Shown here piece by piece: positions 1 through 7,380 of a stretch of 64,000 bases of DNA. Location: contig JAIXRB010000082.1 of assembly GCA_027485405.1 (NCBI GenBank), positions 1 to 64,000 on the forward strand. Direction: 5' to 3'. The translations under genes were made by a program, and so were the position numbers. Every line of letters begins with the position of its first letter. Within the stretch, counting starts at the first letter, position 1. Source of the stretch: Leptospiraceae bacterium. Its GTDB lineage: Bacteria > Spirochaetota > Leptospiria > Leptospirales > Leptospiraceae. Under the pieces are notes generated by a model. That model was not told the DNA's origin. It made no database searches and was given only the letters and a program-made list of their open reading frames with translations.

Positions 1-1352
1 GAATGCTCATGGCCACCAAACGGCATCCAGTCCACTCGGAATGCGGTATGTTCGTTGACCATAACCGCTCTTGCTTTTAATTTTCTGAAACTGAGCATAG
101 CCATGTCGATGTCTTTGGTAAAAACAGCCGCTTGGAAACTAAATGGGATCTGATTGGCGCGATCAATTGCTTCTTCCAAGTTCTCATACGAATAAACACA
201 AACCACTGGACCAAAAATTTCGCTTTGGCTAACCTTGGCTTTGTCAGGTGGATTGAACAAAAGAGTGGGCTCATACGTGGTATTTCCCAAAGCCTTCCCG
301 CCAGTCATCAGTTTGGCTCCAAGGCTTACTGCTTCTTCGACCCATTCATGGATTCGATCTAGTTCTGCCCTCCGAATGATTGGTCCCACTTCGGTCTTTG
401 CATCTAGAGGATCACCCACTTTTAGCAATTTAGCTTTTTCTGTAATTCGCTTAGCTACTTCTTCCGCTATGGATTTGTGGGCAAATACCCTTTGGACCGA
501 GACGCAAACCTGTCCAGCATGGTAGTATCCGCCTTTCACAATCTTGGGAATGGCTAGGTCCAAATCGGCGCTCGAATCTATGATGACAGGAGCTACTCCA
601 CCGTGTTCTAGGGCACAATGAACCCCTGGAGCAAGTTGAGATTTTAAATACCAGCCAACTTTTGCGCTTCCAATAAAGGAAAAATAAGTAATACGCTCAT
701 CCTTGACAAAATTTGTCGCTATGTCTCTGTTATTTACCACAAATGCCTGGCACCATTCTTCAGGAAGCCCGCTCTCGCGCAAAATGCTCACAAAACGCAT
801 GCAAGACAACGGAGTATCACCCGCAGGTTTTACTATAACGGGACAGCCTACAGCAACGGCAGGAGCCACCTGATGAATGATAAGATTCAATGGATGGTTG
901 AAAGCACTGACTGCCGCTACAACACCAATTGGTTCTCTGGTCGTGAAGGCAAGTTTACCGGTAGATGCCGCATTTAGATTCATCGGGATCTCTTTACCGA
1001 TGCTGGTCTTTAGGGTTTCGATACAGCATTCGATACCTTCGATTCCACGTTGGACTTCAACAAGCGAATCAACCAAGGGCTTGCCGCCCTCACTAGCCGC
1101 CAAACGTGCTAAATCTTCTTTATCACGTCGCATGATCTCAATTGCTTTTTTTAAAATCGATATCCTTGTCTCGGCAGTTAACCACCTCTTTCGATCCAAA
1201 AAGAGTTTATGTGCTGTGTCTAGAGCCTTTTCGACTGCCTTGGCATCAGCCGCCACTACACTGCCGATCTCTTTTTCATCGAAAGCACTGTAGACTTTTA
1301 CCTCTCCATCATTGGAAGATGCATCTTTTATCAATACTCTAAATTTAACCAT
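1..1352 (-). CDS. NAD(P)-dependent aldehyde dehydrogenase, C-terminus cut by window edge
   Basis: Oxidises an aldehyde to the acid with NAD(P). About 450 codons are present and the last few tens of residues lie beyond the left edge. Seen: FNHPLN and VIVKPAGDTPLSC (cofactor-binding region), catalytic Glu near residue 248 in ALEHGGVAP, and catalytic Cys near residue 279 in GQVCVSVQR, about 31 residues later, as expected for the family. The usual ELGG motif reads EHGG here. The N-terminal MVKFRVLIKD and overall pattern suggest a lactaldehyde- or succinate-semialdehyde-type enzyme, but the substrate cannot be read from the sequence. It starts 9 bases after the stop of the upstream ThDP enzyme, so the two are very probably one transcript and may act on linked substrates (inference). 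Confidence 0.9.
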   Translation of the reverse strand, partial: MVKFRVLIKDASSNDGEVKVYSAFDEKEIGSVVAADAKAVEKALDTAHKLFLDRKRWLTAETRISILKKAIEIMRRDKEDLARLAASEGGKPLVDSLVEVQRGIEGIECCIETLKTSIGKEIPMNLNAASTGKLAFTTREPIGVVAAVSAFNHPLNLIIHQVAPAVAVGCPVIVKPAGDTPLSCMRFVSILRESGLPEEWCQAFVVNNRDIATNFVKDERITYFSFIGSAKVGWYLKSQLAPGVHCALEHGGVAPVIIDSSADLDLAIPKIVKGGYYHAGQVCVSVQRVFAHKSIAEEVAKRITEKAKLLKVGDPLDAKTEVGPIIRRAELDRIHEWVEEAVSLGAKLMTGGKALGNTTYEPTLLFNPPDKAKVSQSEIFGPVVCVYSYENLEEAIDRANQIPFSFQAAVFTKDIDMAMLSFRKLKARAVMVNEHTAFRVDWMPFGGHEH

Positions 1353-1361
1353 CGTTATTCC

Positions 1362-3002
1362 TTAAATTTTCGCACTTTTTTCTGCAATTTCGTGATTTAA
1401 AATTCTATCATTTTCCGAATAGTCTATTGCTAAATCTATCAAATGAATCCCTTTTGCATCTATACAAGATTTTAATGTGGAAACAAAGCTATCCACCGAA
1501 TCTGGACGATAGCCTTTTGCACCGTAACTTTCTGCGTACTTTACAAAGTCTGGGTTTCCATAATCTAAACCAAAGTTCTCAAAACCCATGTTAGACTGCT
1601 TCCATTTAATCATTCCGTAGGCGTTGTCTCTCAGAATTATGACAACCAAGTCGATGCCCAATCGAACCGCAGTTTCCATTTCTTGCGAATTCATCATAAA
1701 TCCACCATCGCCACAGATAGCCACTACCTTCTTATTTGGAAAAACGATCTTGGAGCCAATTGCCGATGGCAAACCCGCACCCATAGTTGCCAATGCGTTG
1801 TCTAATAGAACCGTATTAGATTGATAAGCTGGATAGTTTCTAGCAAACCAAATCTTATAAACTCCATTGTCGAGCGCGATGATTCCGTCTTGAGGAACTA
1901 GTTTGCGAATCTCAGCTACCATTCTCTGAGGATATATCGGGAAACGATTGTCAGATGTACCTTCTGCAATGTTTTCATCCACATGGGTTTTCACTTTCTT
2001 AAAGTAGGAAAAATCCCAACTAGACTGTGGTTTTACTTTTTCAGTGATTTGCCAAATGCTGTTTGCTATGTCGCCTACAATCTCAATTTGAGGAAAGTAA
2101 ACAGGATCAACTGCCGCAGAAAAGAAGTTTACATGTAAAACCTTAACACCGTTTGGCTTCATAAAGAACGGGGGCTTTTCGACCACATCGTGACCAACAT
2201 TAATGATTAGATCCGCTTTCTCAATGGCTCTATGCACAAAGTCTTTAGAGGAAAGAGCCGCGCATCCTAGACAGAGTGGATTTCTTTCATCAATGACTCC
2301 TTTTCCCATCTGTGTGGAAAAAAATGGAATTCCAGTTTTCTTCACAAACTCCGAAAGCATTTTACTCGTTAGCTTACGATTCGATCCAGCTCCAATGAGC
2401 AACAGTGGGGACTTAGCTTTTTCAATGATGTCTACGGCGGCGGCGATTGCTTTTTCTTCGGCTATCGGTCTGCGTGCAATGCTCTTCTGAATCAACGGAA
2501 CATCTGATTTTTCATCGGCAATGTCTTCAGGAAGTTCTAAATGAACGGCTCCGGGCTTTTCCTCTGATGCCAAGCGAAACGCCTCACGGACTCGAGAAGG
2601 AATGCTGTCTCCCGAAACAATCTGTCGGGTATACTTTGTGAGAGGCTTCATCATATCGACAATGTCAACTATCTGGAACTGACCTTGTTTACTGGATTTG
2701 ATAGGTTTTTGACCAGTGATCATTAGCATAGGCATTCCACCTAGCTGAGCATATGCCGCGGCAGTGACAAAGTTTGTAGCACCTGGCCCTAAGGTGGAAA
2801 GACAGACTCCTACCTTGCCAGTCAGTCTTCCTAAAGTTGCCGCCATAAATCCAGCGCCTTGCTCATGCCTAGTTAAGATCAATTTGATCTTGGAATCTTT
2901 CAAAGAGTTCAAAAGGTCGAGGTTCTCCTCTCCAGGAATTCCGAAAATGTACTCAACGCCCTCTTCTTCCAAGGCTTTTACAAATAAATCCGATGCTTTC
3001 AT
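1362..3002 (-). CDS. acetolactate synthase large subunit-like ThDP enzyme
   Basis: A thiamine-diphosphate enzyme of the acetolactate synthase/pyruvate oxidase family, 546 residues with N, middle and C ThDP domains. Catalytic Glu47 is seen in TRHEQGAGFMA. The ThDP/Mg motif starts at residue 431 (GDGGFMM) and ends in RDNAYG about 30 residues later. FAD-region residues are less clear. I use the internal ATG at 3002, preceded by GGAG with 4-bp spacing, because homology begins at MKASDLFVKALEEEGV; an upstream in-frame start would add 41 unlikely residues. No small regulatory subunit (IlvH) is adjacent; the partner gene is an aldehyde dehydrogenase. It could be a catabolic acetolactate synthase or another 2-oxoacid carboligase, so I give no ilvB or alsS symbol. 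Confidence 0.88.
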   Translation of the reverse strand: MKASDLFVKALEEEGVEYIFGIPGEENLDLLNSLKDSKIKLILTRHEQGAGFMAATLGRLTGKVGVCLSTLGPGATNFVTAAAYAQLGGMPMLMITGQKPIKSSKQGQFQIVDIVDMMKPLTKYTRQIVSGDSIPSRVREAFRLASEEKPGAVHLELPEDIADEKSDVPLIQKSIARRPIAEEKAIAAAVDIIEKAKSPLLLIGAGSNRKLTSKMLSEFVKKTGIPFFSTQMGKGVIDERNPLCLGCAALSSKDFVHRAIEKADLIINVGHDVVEKPPFFMKPNGVKVLHVNFFSAAVDPVYFPQIEIVGDIANSIWQITEKVKPQSSWDFSYFKKVKTHVDENIAEGTSDNRFPIYPQRMVAEIRKLVPQDGIIALDNGVYKIWFARNYPAYQSNTVLLDNALATMGAGLPSAIGSKIVFPNKKVVAICGDGGFMMNSQEMETAVRLGIDLVVIILRDNAYGMIKWKQSNMGFENFGLDYGNPDFVKYAESYGAKGYRPDSVDSFVSTLKSCIDAKGIHLIDLAIDYSENDRILNHEIAEKSAKI

Positions 3003-3148
3003 ACTTGCTCCAATGCTAAATACAATTGATAGAAAATTCAAAATCCTATAACAAACACTTTTTGTTTTATTCTGGGCAACTTTGCCAAAAAGAAGGATTC
3101 CCCCAGGGAACAGTCTTCGATTCATCGAATCATTTTTTCACGGAAATA

Positions 3149-3162
3149 AGGTAAATTTACCT
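3149..3162. promoter_or_regulatory. 14-bp perfect palindrome in divergent promoter region
   Basis: AGGTAAATTTACCT is a perfect 14-bp inverted repeat in the 267-bp divergent spacer between the ThDP enzyme (minus strand) and the Rossmann protein (plus strand). Its placement, 147 bp upstream of one start and 108 bp upstream of the other, suits an operator for a dimeric regulator. No regulator gene is adjacent. Apart from this and a TATACT hexamer at 3246-3251, which could be a -10 box for the rightward genes, I see nothing else in the spacer. Confidence 0.4.
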
Positions 3163-3269
3163 AGAACTTGGGCCCAGACCTAATTCTAAATTCGAAATCA
3201 GTAAAAAATTTTTATGATTGTCTCGTTTACAAAGCTCTGTTACTGTATACTCATATTCAAGGGGAAAAA

Positions 3270-3647
3270 ATGGAAAAACCAAACATTGCAATCATAGGAC
3301 TTGGTCGAATTGGATCGGCTTTTTTAAAAGAGATGTTAAAAAAAAGTGCAAAAGGAATCACTTTGGAATTCGCCGCCGAGCAAAATGAAACACCAGGCAA
3401 GGAAATGGCAAAAAAAGCCGGACTAAAACTGGTTACTCTAGACGAAGTCGTTCAGCTAGGCGAAAAAATTGACGTAATCTTTGAATTGACTGGACTACCA
3501 GAAGTACGAAAAGAACTCAGAGAAAAACTAATCACATCTAAGAACAATCATACGGTCATTGCTTCAGAATCCATCGTTCGCACAATTTGGGCTTTGATCA
3601 GCGATGAGACTTTACCAGTCATTGCAGGAAGAAAGACGGGTTACTAG
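3270..3647 (+). CDS. stand-alone NAD(P)-binding Rossmann-domain protein
   Basis: A 125-residue protein that is essentially one Rossmann fold. GLGRIGSAFL (residues 9-18) is the dinucleotide-binding glycine loop, and the remainder resembles the NAD-binding half of aspartate or homoserine dehydrogenases (FELTGLPEVRKEL, VIASESIVRTIW). The catalytic and dimerisation domain of those enzymes is missing, and the protein ends cleanly at AGRKTGY. I chose the ATG at 3270 because it is preceded by AAGGGG and matches the start of the fold; an earlier in-frame start would add 34 unrelated residues. Its activity is unknown: it could be a truncated dehydrogenase or a redox-sensing domain. The DUF7000 gene starts 20 bp downstream. 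Confidence 0.75.
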   Translation: MEKPNIAIIGLGRIGSAFLKEMLKKSAKGITLEFAAEQNETPGKEMAKKAGLKLVTLDEVVQLGEKIDVIFELTGLPEVRKELREKLITSKNNHTVIASESIVRTIWALISDETLPVIAGRKTGY

Positions 3648-3667
3648 AAAAGTCAGGCTATTGATCC

Positions 3668-4162
3668 ATGAAAGACCTGAATACCAGTGTAGAAAAGTAC
3701 AAAGAAGAACTAAAGAAAGGCGATATCCAAGAAGCTTACGTTAGCCTTGTAAAATATGTAACTAGTCTCAGCACAGCTTTTTCAAAAAGTCTTTCTAGTA
3801 AGTACTCCTTTGGAAACTTATTCCAAGGATACATGGATTATACTTATTTCTACTATTCTAATGATTTCTTAAGAAAAAGAAAATTAAAAATGGGTCTCGT
3901 TTTAAATCACCAAAAGATGCAATTTGAAATTTGGCTACTTGGTCAGACAAAACCTATCCAAGAAAAGTACTGGAGTTTTTTCAAAGAAACAAAATGGAAC
4001 AAAGATAGAGAAACCAAACCACAGTATTCTATCTTAGAAGCGGTCATCGTTTCAAATCCAAATTTCAATGATTTGAATAAATTAACAAATAAAATTGAAA
4101 AACAAATTGTGTCGGTTACAGAAGAGATATTACAAGAAATCAAGAGTATTAAATCTATATGA
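3668..4162 (+). CDS. DUF7000 family protein
   Basis: A 164-residue cytoplasmic protein without signal or membrane segments. The pattern GDIQEAYVSLVKYV, FQGYMDYTYFYY, RKRKLKMGLVLNHQ and FEIWLLGQTKPIQEKYW matches what I recall of the DUF7000 family, whose function is unknown. Its stop overlaps the start of the following VOC gene by 4 bp (ATGA), so the two are translationally coupled. The family assignment is from memory of the conserved motifs; a profile search would settle it. Confidence 0.75.
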   Translation: MKDLNTSVEKYKEELKKGDIQEAYVSLVKYVTSLSTAFSKSLSSKYSFGNLFQGYMDYTYFYYSNDFLRKRKLKMGLVLNHQKMQFEIWLLGQTKPIQEKYWSFFKETKWNKDRETKPQYSILEAVIVSNPNFNDLNKLTNKIEKQIVSVTEEILQEIKSIKSI

Positions 4163-4554
4163 TTAAATTCGGTTATACCATTTTGTATGTAACGAACGTA
4201 GAAAAGTCTATTGCATTTTATGAAAAGTCTTTTGATTTCAAACGTAAATTTGTAACACCAGAGAATGACTACGGAGAATTAGAAACAGGGCAAACAACAA
4301 TCGCATTTGCTTCCTTAGAGTTAGGAAATTCCAATTTAAAAAAGGGATTTCTGGCAAGCAAACAATCAGAAAAACCATTCGGAATGGAAATAGTTTTGGT
4401 AACTGACTTAGTACAAGCCGCAATAGATAAGGCAATTGCGAACGGAGGTATCTTAGTTGAAAATCCTGTTCAAAAACCCTGGGGACAAACAGTAGGTTAC
4501 ATTAGGGACTTAGATGGATTTCTTTTAGAAATTTGCACACCTGTTGGCAATTGA
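4159..4554 (+). CDS. VOC (glyoxalase/bleomycin resistance) family protein
   Basis: A 131-residue protein with two beta-alpha-beta-beta-beta modules typical of the vicinal oxygen chelate fold: FGYTILYVTNVEKSIAFYEK at the start and VGYIRDLDGFLLEI at the end. The first metal position is Tyr or Phe rather than His, and Glu in LLEICTP occupies the last metal position, so the classical glyoxalase I metal set is incomplete. It overlaps the DUF7000 gene by 4 bp. Members of this group range from dioxygenases to antibiotic-binding proteins; no substrate can be assigned. Confidence 0.85.
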   Translation: MIKFGYTILYVTNVEKSIAFYEKSFDFKRKFVTPENDYGELETGQTTIAFASLELGNSNLKKGFLASKQSEKPFGMEIVLVTDLVQAAIDKAIANGGILVENPVQKPWGQTVGYIRDLDGFLLEICTPVGN

Positions 4555-4575
4555 ATTCTTGCGAAAAATCACTCG

Positions 4576-4591
4576 ACTTTTCTAGAAAAGT
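4576..4591. promoter_or_regulatory. 16-bp perfect palindrome upstream of the DUF962 gene
   Basis: ACTTTTCTAGAAAAGT is a perfect 16-bp inverted repeat 19 bp before the ATG of the DUF962 gene and 21 bp after the VOC stop. It could be an operator or a symmetric stem near the 3' end of the upstream transcript. No U-tract follows, so I favour a protein-binding site (inference). Confidence 0.35.
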
Positions 4592-4610
4592 ATTCTAAAT
4601 TGAAACTACT

Positions 4611-4991
4611 ATGAGCAAACGGAAAAAACTGTCGACTCCCAATCCAGTCACAAAGTCGGAAATGCTGGCTGAAAGCAAGTCTCCATCTGAACGCATTACC
4701 AGTTTCTCAGAATTCTTTCCTTTCTATTTAAATGAGCATTCTCATCCGTTCAATCGAGCTTTGCACTTTATTGGAAGCTCGCTCGCTTTAGGATTTATTC
4801 TAGCTTTTGTTTCATCCAATAGTTGGATTTGTTTGGTGGGCGCATTGTTGTCAGGTTACTTCTTCGCATGGATTGGACATTTTCTCATTGAGAAAAACAA
4901 ACCAGCAACTTTCAAATACCCATTTTACTCTTTTATTTCTGATTGGTTGATGTACGGAAAAATGTTGACTGGAAAAATTCCAAAGTCTTAA
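4611..4991 (+). CDS. DUF962/Mpo1-like membrane protein
   Basis: A 126-residue protein with two to three membrane segments. The pattern FFPFYLNEHSHPFNRALHFIGSS followed by FAWIGHFLIEKNKPATFKYP and SDWLMYGKM is diagnostic of DUF962. The yeast relative Mpo1 is an iron-dependent dioxygenase in 2-hydroxy fatty acid alpha-oxidation. The conserved His residues (HSH, LHFIG, GHF) that would bind iron are present. About 30 residues precede the domain. Its 3' end overlaps that of the convergent barrel gene by 4 bp. Enzymatic role in this organism is inferred from family only. Confidence 0.85.
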   Translation: MSKRKKLSTPNPVTKSEMLAESKSPSERITSFSEFFPFYLNEHSHPFNRALHFIGSSLALGFILAFVSSNSWICLVGALLSGYFFAWIGHFLIEKNKPATFKYPFYSFISDWLMYGKMLTGKIPKS

Positions 4992-5980
4992 AACCTGTAA
5001 TCGACACCTAGAAAAAAACCTTTTTGCACAGTATTTACTTTTTGCTGATAGATTAAATTATCACTAAATTGTTCTAAGAGACTGTACTGCAAAGTTGGTT
5101 CTGCGCTAAAATTCTGAAAGGTACCTCCACTAGCAATTCGAACAGGAGAAGAGTTCACATTTCCATGCGATGCCGTGACTCTCTCTTCTCGAAAGCCAAA
5201 TCGCAGAGCCAAGGATTCCAAAATCGGTACAACTCCACCTAATGAACCACGCGCTAGATCTCTATCATAGCCAGAAGAAAGGTCCGATCTCTCCCAATAG
5301 GTTCGGCCCAAGTAGGATCCTAATCTCGTTGAATCACTTTTAAAGCCCCCTCGATTTGCATTGGATGAAAAATAAACTTCTGCAAATGGGTATAAGTATT
5401 TATTTAACTTCCATTCTACTTCCATGGCTGGGTATATTTGCGCATTCCAAGCAAGATTTGCATCCTGTGAGGTGGCAAGAATCGAATTTGCACCTAGGCT
5501 TAGCTCTGATCTGGAAAATTCTGAAAAATGGTTTCTCATACCAACACGTACAGTTAGAATCAGTTTGTTACTAAAAAATCCTTTCTTAATCCCAAAATCA
5601 GATTCCATATCGGAACTATAACCGGATTGGTATTTTGTATCAGTTACCACAAAGCGAGAATCCAAAGAAGTAACATTTTGATTTAGATTTCGATGCTGGT
5701 AATTCCATCGAAAGACCCAATCCCAATTTGCACTTGGAATCTGATACGTAAATCCCAATGGAAACACTTGGGTTTGGCTTTGCTCTTTCCAAAAAGAATA
5801 TCTTTGGATCCCATCTGGAAAGCCATCATACAACTGATCGTTGGATTGCCTTTGTACAAAACTATCTGGTCCGCTCGTTTGCCAGGCTCCCAATCTCAAA
5901 GTGGTGTTTTGAGCATTTAGCGTAGTGACAGAAAAAGCTACATATGCAAAAAAGACTATGGATACGGTGAGTGTTTTCAT
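4988..5980 (-). CDS. probable outer-membrane beta-barrel protein, partner of DUF1501/DUF1800
   Basis: A 330-residue protein with a cleavable signal peptide (VSIVFFAYVAFSVTTLNAQ, cut after NA). It continues with alternating aromatic/hydrophobic strands separated by polar turns and ends in VDYRF, a C-terminal aromatic as in proteins inserted by BamA. No family recognised. Its ATG overlaps the DUF1501 stop by one base (TAATG), so it is the last gene of a three-gene unit with DUF1800 and DUF1501. The arrangement suggests an outer-membrane component acting with those two exported proteins (inference). Confidence 0.75.
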   Translation of the reverse strand: MKTLTVSIVFFAYVAFSVTTLNAQNTTLRLGAWQTSGPDSFVQRQSNDQLYDGFPDGIQRYSFWKEQSQTQVFPLGFTYQIPSANWDWVFRWNYQHRNLNQNVTSLDSRFVVTDTKYQSGYSSDMESDFGIKKGFFSNKLILTVRVGMRNHFSEFSRSELSLGANSILATSQDANLAWNAQIYPAMEVEWKLNKYLYPFAEVYFSSNANRGGFKSDSTRLGSYLGRTYWERSDLSSGYDRDLARGSLGGVVPILESLALRFGFREERVTASHGNVNSSPVRIASGGTFQNFSAEPTLQYSLLEQFSDNLIYQQKVNTVQKGFFLGVDYRF

Positions 5981-7380
5981 TACGATATGATGGAAGAAAA
6001 CGACCCAAAGCCCGTTTCAAAGTCCTCTCCACTAGTTAGCGTCATATTAAAAACATCTGTCGTATTTCCTCCCATAGCTGAGACCAAACTTTGAAATACG
6101 GCTCTAAAATTATTTCGAGATTGGATTCCTTCCCAGAATCTCTCGTACAAAGGAATCTCGCGTGAAGGGAAAAGCTCGCCATAAGTTCCACCATTGACTC
6201 TTCCACCAATGAACAACATGTAGTTGGCATCACCATGGTCTGTGCTGTTGTCGCCATTTGCCCTCAATTGCCTACCAAATTCGCCGTTGGCGACTATCAC
6301 CGAAGAATTAAAGTCGTTCGTTCTGCTTAAAAACAATTGGTCTAATCCTTTTCCTGTTCCAAAGATGTCTTCCATTCTTTGTTCCAACTCGACTCGTTGT
6401 CTTCTGTGAGTATCAAAGCCACCAAAGTTCATCGATAGAATCCGAAGACCCAAAAGATCTCTGCAAAGAAAAGCATCGTGAGCGCTTCGGATTTGAGAAG
6501 CAAAGTCTCGATTGCTCAGAGCATTTGATCCTTGCAAAAGCCCGCTAATTCCAGCAGGCAAAGCAGAACTCGAAACTCTGGATCGCACAGAATCTGTTAA
6601 AGATCTTAATCGGTCATAATGATTCTTGAATGGTTCAAAGGTTGAACCTGACAAGGCACCCACGCGCTCATAATAACTTTTTTGAGCTCTATGCATAACA
6701 ATTCGAGACGCAATCGAAGGAGAATTGTCCGAATTGGATAAACTATCAGGCGTAAAAAGACCAAACTGCCTAGAATTACGAAATGAAACTATGTTTGCCG
6801 GATTCCCATTGCAAAAAGGTCGAACTTGTCCCGTTAAAGAAAGTATTTTCTGATTTGAATTCAAAGCAAGGCCCGAGCCCCCAATCAGTCTTCCGCCCCA
6901 GCCGCTTCCACCTGAAGTAAAAGCCGCAGTCGAATAGTTTCCTTTTTGCAAGACCAGAAGTGCCCTTTGGTGGTCTCGAGATTCTGAGTGCTTTACGTTT
7001 GCTACGATTGCCACCTTTCCTGCGTTGTATTGTGTTGCAAGCCATCCGCACCTTCGATGGATTCCAAAACTAGGATTGCCATTCGTTCCTTGGACTCGCA
7101 CAAAATCTTGAGTAAACTTGTTCTGCCATTCAGCCGCGCTGGTAGAACTGATCCCTTGGGAAATGGCTCGATTTTTCCAAAATGCTTTTCCATAGTCGGT
7201 GGAAGGTTCTGGAACAATCACATGACGAAAATCGGGACCACCTTCCATCAGTAAATGAACCAAGGCTAGATTGTTTAGATTAGGTGCCGTAGCCTCCCAG
7301 TTTTCAAAGGGAGTTTTGCCAACCATGGCAGTTAGTGCCGCTAATTTCAAAAAATGTTTTCGGCTGAAAGAACTCATCAT
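5980..7380 (-). CDS. DUF1501 family exported protein
   Basis: A 466-residue protein of the DUF1501 family, which belongs to the alkaline-phosphatase-like superfamily and usually sits next to DUF1800 genes. The N-terminus (SRKHFLKLAALTAMVG) is an export signal without a twin-arginine pair. Seen: LLMEGGPDFRHVIVP, which replaces the more usual SGGxD start; SMNFGGFDTHRRQ (residues about 320-332); a DFNSSVIVANGEFGRQ block; and NSTDHGDANYMLFIGG, with the conserved DHG and GG. GGAGGG lies 4 bp before the double ATG. The start overlaps the DUF1800 stop by 4 bp. Biochemical function is unknown for the whole family; an extracytoplasmic role is likely. Confidence 0.88.
   Translation of the reverse strand: MMSSFSRKHFLKLAALTAMVGKTPFENWEATAPNLNNLALVHLLMEGGPDFRHVIVPEPSTDYGKAFWKNRAISQGISSTSAAEWQNKFTQDFVRVQGTNGNPSFGIHRRCGWLATQYNAGKVAIVANVKHSESRDHQRALLVLQKGNYSTAAFTSGGSGWGGRLIGGSGLALNSNQKILSLTGQVRPFCNGNPANIVSFRNSRQFGLFTPDSLSNSDNSPSIASRIVMHRAQKSYYERVGALSGSTFEPFKNHYDRLRSLTDSVRSRVSSSALPAGISGLLQGSNALSNRDFASQIRSAHDAFLCRDLLGLRILSMNFGGFDTHRRQRVELEQRMEDIFGTGKGLDQLFLSRTNDFNSSVIVANGEFGRQLRANGDNSTDHGDANYMLFIGGRVNGGTYGELFPSREIPLYERFWEGIQSRNNFRAVFQSLVSAMGGNTTDVFNMTLTSGEDFETGFGSFSSIIS

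Noticed and set aside
877..1293. Plus-strand open frame of 138 codons
   Set aside because: Lies entirely antisense to the conserved aldehyde dehydrogenase; its protein has no plausible features.
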